From: a bacterium
Lineage (GTDB): Bacteria; Myxococcota; UBA727; JAUIJE01
Direction: 5' to 3'
Length of the DNA stretch: 64,000 nt
Assembly: GCA_030431455.1 (NCBI GenBank)
Contig: JAUIJE010000004.1
Location: forward strand, 310,001-374,000
Part shown: piece after piece, positions 8,595 to 16,949 of the stretch
Layout of the letters: each line of letters begins with the position of its first letter
Position numbering within the stretch: position 1 is the stretch's first letter
Translations under genes and position numbers: made by a program
Notes under the pieces: model-generated
The model's database searches: none
Seen by the model: the letters and a program-made list of their open reading frames with translations, nothing else
Told to the model about the DNA's origin: nothing

Positions 8595-9397
8595 CCGGCC
8601 CGGTGCGTTCTCGCTGGGGCCCGCGCGCGCCGGCCTTCATCGCCTGGCCCTTTTTGGCCCTGCTCGGGTTGCCGTTGTTGTCGTTGGCGGTGGGGTCCGG
8701 CTCGGCCCACCTCGCTGAGGGGTGGCGCGACCCGGCGTTCTGGCCCGCGCTCCGGCTCAGCTTGGTGAGCAGCACCGTGGCGGTGCTCGTCGTGGTGGTG
8801 CTCGGGACCCCGCTGGCGTGGTGGCTCGCGCAGAAGCGCGGCGGCGCGGCGCGGTGGGCCCAGCTCGTCGTCGACGTGCCCGTGGTGTTGCCCCCCGCGG
8901 TGGTGGGGCTGGCGTTGCTCACCGCGTTCGGGCGGCAGGGCGGATTCGGCCAGGCCCTCGCCGCGGTGGGTGTGACCTTGCCGTTTTCGTTCGCCGCGGT
9001 GGTGTTGGCCCAGGTGATCATCGGGGGGCCGTTCTACGTGCACGCGGTGGCGGCCGCCTTCGCCCGCGTCGACGACGACCTGTGGTTGGTGGCGCGCACC
9101 CTCGGCCACTCGGGGCGGGGCGCGTTTTTCCGGGTCGCCCTGCCGGTGGCTTGGCCCGGGGTGCTCGCGGGGGCGTCGTTGTGCTGGGCCCGGGCCCTCG
9201 GCGAGTTCGGGGCCACGTTGTTGTTCGCGGGCAACCGCCCGGGGGTGACCCAGACCATGCCCCTGGCGATCTACACCGCGCTGGAGTCGAGCGTCGCGTC
9301 TGCATTGGCATTGTCGTGGGCGTTGGCCGGGCTCGCGGGCTTGTTGCTGTTCGGTCTGCGGGCGGTGGCCCAGCGCGGGGCGGGGGGCGCGCCATGA
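8591..9397 (+). CDS. modB: Molybdate ABC transporter permease ModB
   Basis: The 268-residue inner membrane permease starts with GTG, overlapping the modA stop by four bases. At least five hydrophobic segments are visible. The permease signature that contacts the ATPase (EAA loop) is the stretch ARTLGHSGRGAFFRVALP near residue 170, followed by the family motif ARALGEFGATLLFAGN. These two motifs identify it as ModB/CysT type rather than a general permease. It overlaps modC by four bases (ATGA). The modABC order and tight coupling support a single transport complex. Confidence 0.93.
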   Translation: MTGPVRSRWGPRAPAFIAWPFLALLGLPLLSLAVGSGSAHLAEGWRDPAFWPALRLSLVSSTVAVLVVVVLGTPLAWWLAQKRGGAARWAQLVVDVPVVLPPAVVGLALLTAFGRQGGFGQALAAVGVTLPFSFAAVVLAQVIIGGPFYVHAVAAAFARVDDDLWLVARTLGHSGRGAFFRVALPVAWPGVLAGASLCWARALGEFGATLLFAGNRPGVTQTMPLAIYTALESSVASALALSWALAGLAGLLLFGLRAVAQRGAGGAP

Positions 9398-10122
9398 GCC
9401 TGGTGGTCGACGTGGCGGTGCAGGTCGGGACCCTGGCGTTGGAGGTCGCGTTCGACGTGGCCCGCACCGTGGCGGTGGTCGGACCCAACGGCGCGGGCAA
9501 GACCACGCTGCTGCGCACCCTCGCCGGCGGCCACACCCCGTCGCGCGGGCATGTGCGGGTGGCCGACCGCCTGCTGTTCGACGCGGGCATGGGCATCGAT
9601 CTGCCGCCCGAGCACCGGCACGTGGGGTACGTGCCCCAGGCCGACGGGTTGTTCGGTCACCTCGACGTGCTCGACAACGTCCGGTTCGGCCTGACCGGTC
9701 GGGGGCTCGATCGCGCCGCCGTCGACGACCGGGCCCGGGACAGCCTCGAGACCTTTGGCGCCGCCCACCTCGCGGCCCGGTCGGTGCCCACCTTGTCGGG
9801 GGGCGAGCGCAAACGGGTGGCGTTGGCCCGCGCCCTCGCCACCGACCCGGCCTTGCTGTTGCTCGACGAGCCGCTGTCCGCCCTGGACGTGTCCGCGCGG
9901 CGCGGGATGCGCGAGCTGCTCGGGGCGCAGTTCGCGGCCCGCGGCATCCCGGTGGTGCTCGTGACCCACGACCCGCGGGACGTGCACGCCCTCGTCGAGC
10001 AGGTGCTGGTGTTGGAGGCGGGGCGGGTGGTGCAGCGCGCGCGGCCGGCCGACATCGCGGCGGGGGCGGCCACGCCCTTTGTGTCTGAGGTGTTCGGCCC
10101 GGTGGGGCCGCCTACGACTTGA
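9394..10122 (+). CDS. modC: Molybdate ABC transporter ATPase ModC, lacking the C-terminal MOP domain
   Basis: The 242-residue ATPase drives molybdate import. Walker A is GPNGAGKTT (near residue 31), the signature is LSGGERKRVALARAL, Walker B is LLLLDEPLSALD and the switch His is in LVTHD. Classical ModC proteins are about 350 residues because of a C-terminal molybdate-binding (MOP/TOBE) domain that gives feedback control; here the protein ends soon after the ATPase domain. The start ATG overlaps the modB stop. The 3' end overlaps the convergent PilZ gene by 11 bases. Assignment rests on the operon context as much as the domain. Confidence 0.88.
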   Translation: MSLVVDVAVQVGTLALEVAFDVARTVAVVGPNGAGKTTLLRTLAGGHTPSRGHVRVADRLLFDAGMGIDLPPEHRHVGYVPQADGLFGHLDVLDNVRFGLTGRGLDRAAVDDRARDSLETFGAAHLAARSVPTLSGGERKRVALARALATDPALLLLDEPLSALDVSARRGMRELLGAQFAARGIPVVLVTHDPRDVHALVEQVLVLEAGRVVQRARPADIAAGAATPFVSEVFGPVGPPTT

Positions 10123-10531
10123 GCGAGCCGACCTCGACGGTGCCGGAGCCGTCGTCGAAGTCAGCCGCGTCCGCGGGGGTGCCGGTCTCGAGCCCCAGCG
10201 CGATGTTGACCTGTTGCTGCAGGGCCCGCTCGGCTTCGCTGGTCACGTTGACGAACGTGACCCCGATCCAGTCCCCGAAGCGCCACACCACCCGGCCTTG
10301 CAGGGACAGGGTGGGGCGCTCGCCCCCGAGGGCGAGGGCGACCTCGACCTTTTCGTTGCTCGGCCATTCGGTCACCGCGCGCATGCGCACGCCCCCAATG
10401 CTCAGGTCTTGGGTCACGGTGTGAATGCGCGCGCCGTCCGCGGCGACCCAGGCGGGGATCTCGACGGTGGCGCGCGGGTGGGCGCGGCGTTCTTCGGCGT
10501 CGTCGCCGGGCGGGGGGGCAAGCGGGTCCAT
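10112..10531 (-). CDS. PilZ domain protein (c-di-GMP receptor)
   Basis: The 139-residue product is essentially a single PilZ domain. The two ligand-binding elements of the family are present: an Arg-rich motif ERRAHPR near residue 15 and DLSIGG (D/NxSxxG) about 35 residues later. PilZ domains bind cyclic di-GMP and relay it to motility, secretion or polysaccharide functions. The start was chosen at 10531 because GGAGG lies seven bases before it; an in-frame extension further upstream has no such site. No output domain is attached, so it probably works through a partner. The tail is acidic and probably flexible. Confidence 0.85.
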   Translation of the reverse strand: MDPLAPPPGDDAEERRAHPRATVEIPAWVAADGARIHTVTQDLSIGGVRMRAVTEWPSNEKVEVALALGGERPTLSLQGRVVWRFGDWIGVTFVNVTSEAERALQQQVNIALGLETGTPADAADFDDGSGTVEVGSLKS

Positions 10532-10597
10532 CGCGTTCCTCCGAGCAACTTGAGACCCCCACGTGTTAGCACCTCCCACGTCCCCCGGGAGTGATCC

Positions 10598-11215
10598 ATG
10601 CCCAGACCACGCGACATCGATGCGTACCTCGCCCCCTTGCCCGATGACCAACGCGCCGCGCTGCAGCGGGTGCGGGAGCTTGTCCAGAAGGCCGCCCCCG
10701 CCGCCGAGGAGAGCATCAGCTACGGCTTGCCCGCGTTTCGCCAGGGAAAGGCATTGGTCGCTTTCGGCGCGACCAAGTCACATTGCGCGTTCTATCCCCT
10801 GAGCCCGGCGGTGCTGGCGTCGTTTGGCGCGGAGCTGGCCGGGTACTCGACGAGCAAGGGCACCATCCGGTTCAGGCCCGAAAAGCCGTTGCCCGCGGCG
10901 CTGATCCGCCGCCTGGTCAAAGCCCGCCTCGCCGAGATCGGGGCCGGTCCCGCCGCCCCCGCGCCCCCGGCCCAACGAACCGCGGCGAGAAAGCCCGCCG
11001 CGAAAAAGCCCCCCGCCGGCAAGACCGCGGACGCGCTGCCCCCGCTCAGCGCCCCCGCGCGCCGGGCCCTGGAGGCGGCCCGGATCAAAAGCCTGGCCGG
11101 GTTGGCCAAAAAACGCCGGGGGGACGTCGCCGCCCTGCACGGGATGGGGCCGAGCGCGCTGCGGGCGCTGGACGCGGCCCTGGCGCAGGCCGGGCGGACC
11201 TGGCGCGATCCCTGA
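10598..11215 (+). CDS. DUF1801 (YdhG-like) protein with C-terminal helix-hairpin-helix segment
   Basis: The first 110 residues form a DUF1801 domain, recognised by AAPAAEESISYGLPAF and the later YSTSKGTIRFRPEKPLP. An Ala/Pro/Lys linker follows. The last 55 residues (from PPLSAPARRALEAARI) resemble the small helical domain related to the RNA polymerase alpha C-terminal domain, ending in the hairpin LHGMGPSALRAL. DUF1801 proteins are often called iron chaperones by similarity to frataxin-like folds, but that role is not well established. The C-terminal part suggests nucleic acid or protein binding. It is divergent from the PilZ gene. Confidence 0.8.
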   Translation: MPRPRDIDAYLAPLPDDQRAALQRVRELVQKAAPAAEESISYGLPAFRQGKALVAFGATKSHCAFYPLSPAVLASFGAELAGYSTSKGTIRFRPEKPLPAALIRRLVKARLAEIGAGPAAPAPPAQRTAARKPAAKKPPAGKTADALPPLSAPARRALEAARIKSLAGLAKKRRGDVAALHGMGPSALRALDAALAQAGRTWRDP

Positions 11216-11222
11216 GCGGGCC

Positions 11223-11258
11223 TTGACCAAAGAAATGAACTGTGATTCATTTCTTTGG
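11223..11258 (+). promoter_or_regulatory. TetR promoter with 13-bp inverted-repeat operator
   Basis: A perfect inverted repeat has arms CCAAAGAAATGAA (11227-11239) and TTCATTTCTTTGG (11246-11258) around a six-base centre. It is strikingly AT-rich for this genome. A -35-like TTGACC starts at 11223, and 17 bases later TTCATT (11246-11251) can serve as a -10 box, so the operator covers the promoter. The predicted transcription start falls at or near the GTG start codon at 11258. It most likely binds the TetR protein encoded directly downstream (autoregulation). Confidence 0.75.
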
Positions 11259-11869
11259 TGCCCTACCAAGCCACCGCCCGGACCCGGCAAAAGCAGGCCG
11301 ATCGGCGCCGCGACATCCTCGCCGCGGCCACCGCGTTGGTGGCGGAGGGGGGCTACACCGCGGCCCAGGTCGCGGCCGTGGCCGAGCGCGCCGGCGTCGC
11401 CACCGGCACCGTGTACCGGTACTTCCCGTCGAAGGGCGAGCTGTTCGCGGAGGTGTTCCGCGGGGCCTCCCAACGCGAGGTCGATCGCATGGCCGCCGCC
11501 GCCGCGGGCAAAGGCCCGGTCCGGGAGCGGCTGGCCCAGGCCACGTCGGTGTTCGCCCGCCGGGCGCTGCGGGGGCGCCGTATTGCCTATGCATTGATCG
11601 CCGAGCCGGTGGATGAGGCGGTCGACGCCGAGCGGTTGGTGTACCGGCGGGCCTACGCCCGGGTGCTCGCGACCCTGATCGCCGAGGCGGCGCAGAGCGG
11701 CGAAGCGCCCCCGCACGATCCCGCCCTCACCGCCGCGTTTCTCGTCGGGGGACTGGCCGAGTCCCTGGTGGGCCCGCTCGCCCCCGACGCCGACACCATC
11801 GACCCCGACCAGCTGATCAACCGCATTGTGCAGACGGTGGACCGCACCGTCTTTGGAGGCCCCGCATGA
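11258..11869 (+). CDS. TetR family transcriptional repressor
   Basis: The 203-residue product has an N-terminal helix-turn-helix of TetR type: RRRDILAAATALVAEGGY, then VAERAGVATGTVYRYFPSKGEL. The rest is the usual all-helical ligand-binding domain. The GTG at 11258 is preferred; there is no ribosome binding site and the start overlaps the last base of the operator palindrome, so a leaderless transcript is likely. A TTG three bases earlier is the alternative. Its stop codon overlaps the start of the acyl-CoA dehydrogenase gene (ATGA), so it probably controls that gene, with an acyl-CoA or fatty acid as effector (inference). Confidence 0.88.
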   Translation: MPYQATARTRQKQADRRRDILAAATALVAEGGYTAAQVAAVAERAGVATGTVYRYFPSKGELFAEVFRGASQREVDRMAAAAAGKGPVRERLAQATSVFARRALRGRRIAYALIAEPVDEAVDAERLVYRRAYARVLATLIAEAAQSGEAPPHDPALTAAFLVGGLAESLVGPLAPDADTIDPDQLINRIVQTVDRTVFGGPA

Positions 11870-13533
11870 CCACCCGATTCCACACCCCGAGCCCCCTCGC
11901 CAGCCACCGGGTGGAAAATCAGACCCCGCCCCTCGAGGACTACAACCTCTTCGACACCAACCGCGCCCTGCAGGACGCGGTGGAGCGCGAGGGCGGGGCG
12001 TTCGCGGTCGAGACCTTGCGGGCCTACGGCGAGGAGATGGGCCGGGCCGAGACCATCGAGGCCGCCCGGGTGGCCAACACCGTGTTGCCGGTGTTGCACA
12101 CCCACGACCGGTTCGGGCATCGCATCGACGAGGTGGAGTTCCACCCCGCCTATCACCAGTTGATGAGCCTGGCGGTCAAGCACGGCAACCACGCCTTCGC
12201 CTGGATGCGCAAGGAGCCCGGCGCCCACGTGGCCCGGGCCGCGATGGCGATGATGCACTCGGTGGTGGAGCCCGCCACCCAATGTCCCTTGACCATGACC
12301 CACTCCGTGATCCCCTCCCTGCGCAACCAGCCCGAGGTGGCGGACGTGTGGGAGCCGCGGGTGCTCACCAATGTCTATGACCCGGACCATCGCCCCGCGG
12401 GGGAGAAGAAGGGTGTGACCTTCGGCATGGCCATGACCGAAAAGCAGGGGGGCTCCGATGTCCGGGCCAACACCACCCGTGCGGTCCCGCAGGGAAAGGG
12501 CGGCCCCGGGGGGGAATACCGGCTCACCGGCCACAAATGGTTCTGCTCGGCCCCGATGTGTGACGCGTTTTTGACCTTGGCCCAGACCGACAAGGGGCTG
12601 TCGTGCTTTTTGGTCCCGCGGTTTTTGCCCGACGGCACCAAGAACAACTTCTTTGTCCAGCGCCTCAAGAACAAGATCGGCAACAAAGCCAATGCCTCGA
12701 GCGAGATCGAGTACAAAGACACCTGGGCCCAGATGGTCGGACCCGAGGGCCGCGGGGTGCCCACCATCATCGAGATGGTCCACCACACCCGCCTCGACGT
12801 CGCCCTCGGGGCCAGCGGGGTGATGCGGTCCGCGGTGGAGCAGGCGATTCACCACGCCGATCACCGGCGCGCCTTCGGCAAGCGCCTGGTCGAGCAACCC
12901 CTGATGAAGAACGTGCTCGCGGATCTCGCCCTCGAGGTCGAGGCCGCCATCGCGTTGTCCATGCGGTTGGCCCGGGCCTTCGACAGCGGCCGCACCGACG
13001 AGGGCGAGCACCTGTTCGCCCGGCTCGGCACCGCCATCGCCAAGTATTGGTTGTCCAAGCGCGGCACCAACCTCGTGACCGAGGCCCTGGAGTGCCACGG
13101 GGGCAACGGCTACGTCGACGACGGGATCATGGCCCGGCTGTACAAGGAGGCCCCCCTGGGATCGATCTGGGAGGGCAGCGGCAACGTGCAGTGCCTCGAC
13201 GTGTTGCGCGCCATGCACAAGACCCCGGCGGTGGTCGAGGCCCTGGTGGGCGAGCTGGAGAAGGCCCGCGGGGGGGACGATCGCTACGACGCGTTTTTGG
13301 ACCGTACAAAAGCGTTGCTCAAGCCGAGCGCCGACCTCGAGGTCCGCGCCCGCCGCCTCGTCGAGCACCTCGCCCTGGCCCTGTCCGGGGCGATGCTGGT
13401 GCAGCACGCGCCCACCGCGGTGAAGGACGCGTTCTGCGCGTCGCGGCTCGGCGGCGATTGGGGCCACGAGTACGGTACGTTGCCCGCGGGCCTCGACCTC
13501 GACGCGGTCATCGACCGGGCCCGGGCCGCGTGA
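11866..13533 (+). CDS. Acyl-CoA dehydrogenase, AidB-like
   Basis: This 555-residue flavoprotein belongs to the AidB branch of acyl-CoA dehydrogenases. Diagnostic segments are MTEKQGGSDVRANTTRA (near residue 185), the flavin-binding LTGHKWFCSAP, RRAFGKRLVEQPLM and ECHGGNGYVDDG followed by WEGSGNVQCLDVLRA. Enzymes of this branch oxidise branched or aromatic acyl-CoA or, in the case of E. coli AidB, are induced during alkylation damage. The full family length including the extra C-terminal helical domain is present. It is translationally coupled to the TetR gene, which supports regulation by the substrate or product. Confidence 0.9.
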   Translation: MTTRFHTPSPLASHRVENQTPPLEDYNLFDTNRALQDAVEREGGAFAVETLRAYGEEMGRAETIEAARVANTVLPVLHTHDRFGHRIDEVEFHPAYHQLMSLAVKHGNHAFAWMRKEPGAHVARAAMAMMHSVVEPATQCPLTMTHSVIPSLRNQPEVADVWEPRVLTNVYDPDHRPAGEKKGVTFGMAMTEKQGGSDVRANTTRAVPQGKGGPGGEYRLTGHKWFCSAPMCDAFLTLAQTDKGLSCFLVPRFLPDGTKNNFFVQRLKNKIGNKANASSEIEYKDTWAQMVGPEGRGVPTIIEMVHHTRLDVALGASGVMRSAVEQAIHHADHRRAFGKRLVEQPLMKNVLADLALEVEAAIALSMRLARAFDSGRTDEGEHLFARLGTAIAKYWLSKRGTNLVTEALECHGGNGYVDDGIMARLYKEAPLGSIWEGSGNVQCLDVLRAMHKTPAVVEALVGELEKARGGDDRYDAFLDRTKALLKPSADLEVRARRLVEHLALALSGAMLVQHAPTAVKDAFCASRLGGDWGHEYGTLPAGLDLDAVIDRARAA

Positions 13534-13542
13534 CCGGCCCGC

Positions 13543-14232
13543 TCACCGGGGGCGGGTGCGCCCGAGCCAACCGGTGATGGCGTAGCGATCGCGCTGGGTC
13601 ACGGTGACCTCGTGCAACACCTCCGGGGTGTGAAACAGCACGAACCGGCCCAGGCGGGGTTCGATCTCTTGCGCCCCCGGTCGGCGAATGGTGAGCAGCC
13701 CCCCGTCGGGGGGGCGCCAGCCTGGGTTCAAAAAGTACACGAAGGTGAACACCCGCTCGGTGCCGCCCACGAACTGATCGATGTGCGCTTTGTAAAACGT
13801 GCCCGGGGGGTAGTGGGTGGCCATCATCTCCACTGTGGGCAGGCTGGTGCGGGCCCGTTCGCTCAGGCCGCGCCGCACGTCGTCGACAAAGGCCCGCAAG
13901 GCGCGCAAGCCAGGCCGAACCGCGAAGAGCTCGTGGTCGTCCTCGTCTTCGCTGGGCACAAGCCAACACAGCCGGTCCGCGCGGACCTCGGGGATGCGGC
14001 GCTTGCGGGGGCCGCGGCCGACCATCGCGGGGCGGAAATGATCGGTGGCCGCGAGCTGCGCGACCTCGCCGCGCACGACCTCTGCAATGGCACTGGATAG
14101 GGGGCTTTCCCAAATGGCCACGCCGTGCTCACTCAGGGCACCAAAGACACGATCGAACGCATCCAGACGCGGCGCGGCCACGACCCGATCCTTCCTCGCC
14201 GGATCGGGGGTGGCAAGAGGCGAACACCCCAC
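13543..14232 (-). CDS. 2OG-Fe(II) oxygenase, prolyl-hydroxylase type
   Basis: The 229-residue product contains a PHD/EGLN-like double-stranded beta-helix. Iron ligands are His and Asp in HYPPGTFYKAHIDQF (near residue 145) and His in FHTPEVLHEVT (near 205). The Arg in RYAITGWLGR binds 2-oxoglutarate. The fold signature FVYFLNPGWRPPDGG lies between them. Such enzymes hydroxylate proline in proteins or free amino acids; the substrate is unknown. The GTG start directly follows the stop of the DUF4386 gene, suggesting coupling. Convergent with the acyl-CoA dehydrogenase. No signal peptide. Confidence 0.85.
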   Translation of the reverse strand: MGCSPLATPDPARKDRVVAAPRLDAFDRVFGALSEHGVAIWESPLSSAIAEVVRGEVAQLAATDHFRPAMVGRGPRKRRIPEVRADRLCWLVPSEDEDDHELFAVRPGLRALRAFVDDVRRGLSERARTSLPTVEMMATHYPPGTFYKAHIDQFVGGTERVFTFVYFLNPGWRPPDGGLLTIRRPGAQEIEPRLGRFVLFHTPEVLHEVTVTQRDRYAITGWLGRTRPR

Positions 14233-14973
14233 TCACCGGGCGGCCGCGGCCTCCGCCCGCCGCCGGTCCCCGCGGGGCACGTCGATGCCCTTGGCGATCA
14301 GCCACACAAAAAACGGGGTCTCGCCCAAAAACGCGCACAGCCCCACGACGACGTCGGTGACCGCTTGGGCCCCGGGCACGAGCCAAGGCCCGAGCCCGGC
14401 CAGGAGGTAGCCGAGCCCGGCCACCGCCATCAACGCGCCGAGCACCCGGGGCACAAACCCCGCGCGGGCGATCAAAAACCCGAGCAGCAGACAGTGCAGC
14501 CCGAAAAACAGCTGCCACACCAGGCCCACTTGGGTCCGCAGCTCGAGCACCACCGCCACCGCGCGGGCGAGCTCGTCTTTGGGCAAGGCCCCGAGCAGGC
14601 CGCGCCCCTCGGCCCAGGACAGCGCCGCCAGGCCACAGGCCAAGGCCGCGCCCTGCAGCACGACCATCGCCCCCCGGGCCCCGGCCGCCACCAGCGCCAC
14701 CGGCCCGTGCACGGGACGAAACAGCACCCACAACGCCACAATCATGAAAAGCTCGGCCAAGGCGATCACCGCCTCGCCCAGCAGCCCGAGCCGCATCAGG
14801 CCCCCCTCGGCCGCCAACCGGGTCACGGTGGCGGCGGCATCGCCCGCGACCACGGTGTGGCTGGGCACCACCATGAGGCACACCGGGCCGAGCACCAAGA
14901 GCAGGACAAAGACCGCCCCGGCGGTGCGCACCGCGGGCGCGGGCAACGACGGGGACGCGGACAACGTGTTCAT
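14233..14973 (-). CDS. DUF4386 family integral membrane protein
   Basis: The 246-residue protein has about six hydrophobic segments (starting near residues 17, 58, 93, 145, 175 and 207). The arrangement and the LFRPVHGPVALVAAGARG stretch match DUF4386 proteins, which have no established function. A clear ribosome site (AGGAGG) precedes the ATG. It is divergent from the LysR gene, so that regulator may control it together with the following oxygenase gene. Confidence 0.72.
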   Translation of the reverse strand: MNTLSASPSLPAPAVRTAGAVFVLLLVLGPVCLMVVPSHTVVAGDAAATVTRLAAEGGLMRLGLLGEAVIALAELFMIVALWVLFRPVHGPVALVAAGARGAMVVLQGAALACGLAALSWAEGRGLLGALPKDELARAVAVVLELRTQVGLVWQLFFGLHCLLLGFLIARAGFVPRVLGALMAVAGLGYLLAGLGPWLVPGAQAVTDVVVGLCAFLGETPFFVWLIAKGIDVPRGDRRRAEAAAAR

Positions 14974-15042
14974 GACTGACCTCCTGCACCCAACCTAAAG
15001 GCCGCGGTCCGCGCCGCCGACCGCCAATGCCGCAGACGTGGT

Positions 15043-15960
15043 ATGCGCAATTGCATGGACTGGCGCGCCGCCACCTTCGACTGGAACCGGGCCCGGGCGT
15101 TTCTCGTCGCGGCCGAAGAGGGCTCCTTCTCGGCCGCGGCCAAGGTGCTCCAGGTCGCCCAGCCCACGTTGGGCCGGCAGGTGGCCGCCCTCGAGGACGA
15201 GCTCGGGGTCGCGCTGCTCGAGCGCGCGGGCAACAAGCTCGTGCTCACCCCCACCGGCGCGTCCTTGATCGAGTACGTGCGGGCGATGCGCGAGGCCGCG
15301 CACCACCTGTCGTTGACCGCCGCGGGGCAGGTCGACGCCCTGCACGGGGTGGTGCGGCTCGCGACCTCCGAGGGCGTGGCCGCCTACCTCTTGCCCCCGT
15401 TGCTCGACGAGCTGCGGCGCGCGCACCCCGGGATCGAGGTGGAGCTGGTGTTGTCCAACGCGGCCAGCGACCTGTTGCGCCGGGAGGCGGACATCGCGGT
15501 GCGCCACTTTCGACCCGCGGGGGCCGACCTGGTGGCGCGCCGGCTGCGGGACAGCGCCGCGTATTTGTACGGGGCCAAACGGTACCTGGACCGCTTTGGG
15601 CCCCCCCGCGGCCCCGACGACCTGCACGAGGTCCAGGTCATCGGGTACCTCGACCATGAGCGGTTCTTGCCCGCGCTGACCGGGCTCGGCTTGTCTGCGA
15701 CATTGGACAACCTGCGGGTGCGCACCGACAGCCAGGTCGTGCAGTGGCATTTGGCCCGGGCGGGCCAGGGGCTCTGCCTGATGATGTCCGAGGTGGGCGA
15801 GGCCGACGCCACCATGGCGCGCGCGTGGCCGGGCGTGCCCCCGGTGACGGTGCCGATGTGGTTGACCGCGCACCGGGAGCTGCGCACCAACCCGCGCATC
15901 CGGGTGGTGTTCGACGCGTTGGCCGAGGCGTTGTCCGGCGAGGGCGACGACGAGGTTTGA
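15043..15960 (+). CDS. LysR family transcriptional regulator
   Basis: The 305-residue product has a winged helix-turn-helix at its N-terminus (ARAFLVAAEEGSFSAAAKVLQVAQPTLGRQVAALEDEL, shown by the SFSAAAKVL and QPTLGRQV pieces) and a periplasmic-binding-like effector domain from about residue 100. It lies divergent to the DUF4386/oxygenase genes, the typical LysR arrangement. The eight-base palindrome GCAATTGC overlaps the start region, where an autoregulatory site might be. A second ATG four codons later is an equally possible start. The inducer is unknown. Confidence 0.9.
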   Translation: MRNCMDWRAATFDWNRARAFLVAAEEGSFSAAAKVLQVAQPTLGRQVAALEDELGVALLERAGNKLVLTPTGASLIEYVRAMREAAHHLSLTAAGQVDALHGVVRLATSEGVAAYLLPPLLDELRRAHPGIEVELVLSNAASDLLRREADIAVRHFRPAGADLVARRLRDSAAYLYGAKRYLDRFGPPRGPDDLHEVQVIGYLDHERFLPALTGLGLSATLDNLRVRTDSQVVQWHLARAGQGLCLMMSEVGEADATMARAWPGVPPVTVPMWLTAHRELRTNPRIRVVFDALAEALSGEGDDEV

Positions 15961-15963
15961 GCG

Positions 15964-16203
15964 CTATTTGCGCACCAAGCCCATCACCATCAGGACCAGG
16001 CCCGAGAGCAGGCCGCTGGCGACCAAGCCGATGAGCATGCCCACCAGCAACCGGTCCAGCGCCGCGCCGACCCCGGCCCCGAGGGCGGTGCCGACCCCGA
16101 CGATGGCGGCCTGCAGAAGGTTGTCCTGCTTGCGCACATTGGGGACCAGCCCCACTTTGTCCGCGAGCTTCTCGTAATCGCTGCTCGGTTGCTCGTCGCT
16201 CAT
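15964..16203 (-). CDS. Small membrane protein with two hydrophobic segments
   Basis: The 79-residue product has a polar N-terminus (MSDEQPSSDYEKLADKVG) and two hydrophobic helices, the first rich in Gly and Ala (AAIVGVGTALGAGVGAAL), the second LLVGMLIGLVASGLL continuing into LSGLVLMVMGL. The Gly-rich pattern resembles small membrane-packing or glycine-zipper proteins. The start was chosen because AGGGG lies eight bases upstream; an upstream in-frame ATG has no such site. Function unknown. It ends four bases from the convergent LysR gene. Confidence 0.65.
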   Translation of the reverse strand: MSDEQPSSDYEKLADKVGLVPNVRKQDNLLQAAIVGVGTALGAGVGAALDRLLVGMLIGLVASGLLSGLVLMVMGLVRK

Positions 16204-16257
16204 CGTGACCCCTGGGCACAGCGTAAGCATCCTGCCCGCCGGCGCAAGGGTCGCCGC

Positions 16258-16662
16258 TCAGCTCGCGCCGGTGCCTTTGATTTGCGCGAGTTGGATGAGG
16301 TTGCCGCAGGTGTCGTCCAGGACCGCGGTGATGACCGGGCCCGCGTCCACCGGCGGCTGGGTGAAGCGAACCCCGAGGCCGCACAGCCGATCGTACTCCG
16401 CTTGCAGGTCGTCCACGGCCAAGGACGTGAACGGGATCCCGTCCTCGACCAATGCTGCTTTGTAGGTGGTGGACGCGGGGTGGCCTTCGGGCTCGAGCAA
16501 CAGCTCGACGCCGTCGGGGGCGGCGGGGGACACCAGGGTCAGCCAGGCGTGTTCGCCGAGGGGAATCTCGTGTTTGACCTGGAAGCCGAGCTTGTCGGTG
16601 TAGAACGCCTTTGCTTTCGGTTGGTCATCGACGACCACGGAGGTCACGTAAATCGAGATCAT
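16258..16662 (-). CDS. VOC superfamily (glyoxalase-like) protein
   Basis: The 134-residue product is a single vicinal-oxygen-chelate domain made of two beta-alpha-beta-beta-beta modules. Recognisable pieces are YVTSVVVDDQPKAKAFYTDKLGF at the start (within it AKAFYTDKLGF) and VLDDTCGNLIQLAQ at the end, with a Glu in the expected metal-site position (GVELLLEPEGH). Such proteins include glyoxalases, dioxygenases and antibiotic-binding proteins; the activity is not clear here. The ATG at 16662 overlaps the ArsR stop codon, so the regulator and this gene form a two-gene operon. Confidence 0.83.
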   Translation of the reverse strand: MISIYVTSVVVDDQPKAKAFYTDKLGFQVKHEIPLGEHAWLTLVSPAAPDGVELLLEPEGHPASTTYKAALVEDGIPFTSLAVDDLQAEYDRLCGLGVRFTQPPVDAGPVITAVLDDTCGNLIQLAQIKGTGAS

Positions 16663-16943
16663 GGATCGGTCTCCTTGGGTGGGGGCCAACGGCGCTGGAT
16701 CTCGTCCAGCGGCTGGCGATCAAACGTCAAGAACTTGCAGCGCCCTTCGCGCCGGGTGACGACCAAGCCGGCCTCCTCCAGCACCGCGAGGTGTTGGGAG
16801 ATGGCCTGTCGCGTCGAGGTGATGCCGCGGTGCATGGCAAGGCGGCTGCACAGCTCGAACAGCGTCTGGTCGTCGCGGGCGGCCAGCTCGTCCAGGATGG
16901 CCCTCCTGGTCTCGTCGGCGAGCGCGCGGAACACGTCGGACAC
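16659..16943 (-). CDS. ArsR family transcriptional repressor
   Basis: The 94-residue product is a winged helix-turn-helix of ArsR type: VFRALADETRRAILDELAA, then ARDDQTLFELCSRL, TSTRQAISQHLAVLEEAGLV and a short wing VTRREGRCKF. No metal-binding Cys pair is seen, so it belongs to the metal-independent branch often paired with VOC or SRPBCC genes. The start was set at GTG 16943, where the family homology begins. There is no ribosome binding site, and the predicted transcription start coincides with this codon. The stop overlaps the VOC start. Confidence 0.85.
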   Translation of the reverse strand: MSDVFRALADETRRAILDELAARDDQTLFELCSRLAMHRGITSTRQAISQHLAVLEEAGLVVTRREGRCKFLTFDRQPLDEIQRRWPPPKETDP

Positions 16944-16949
16944 CTGGAC

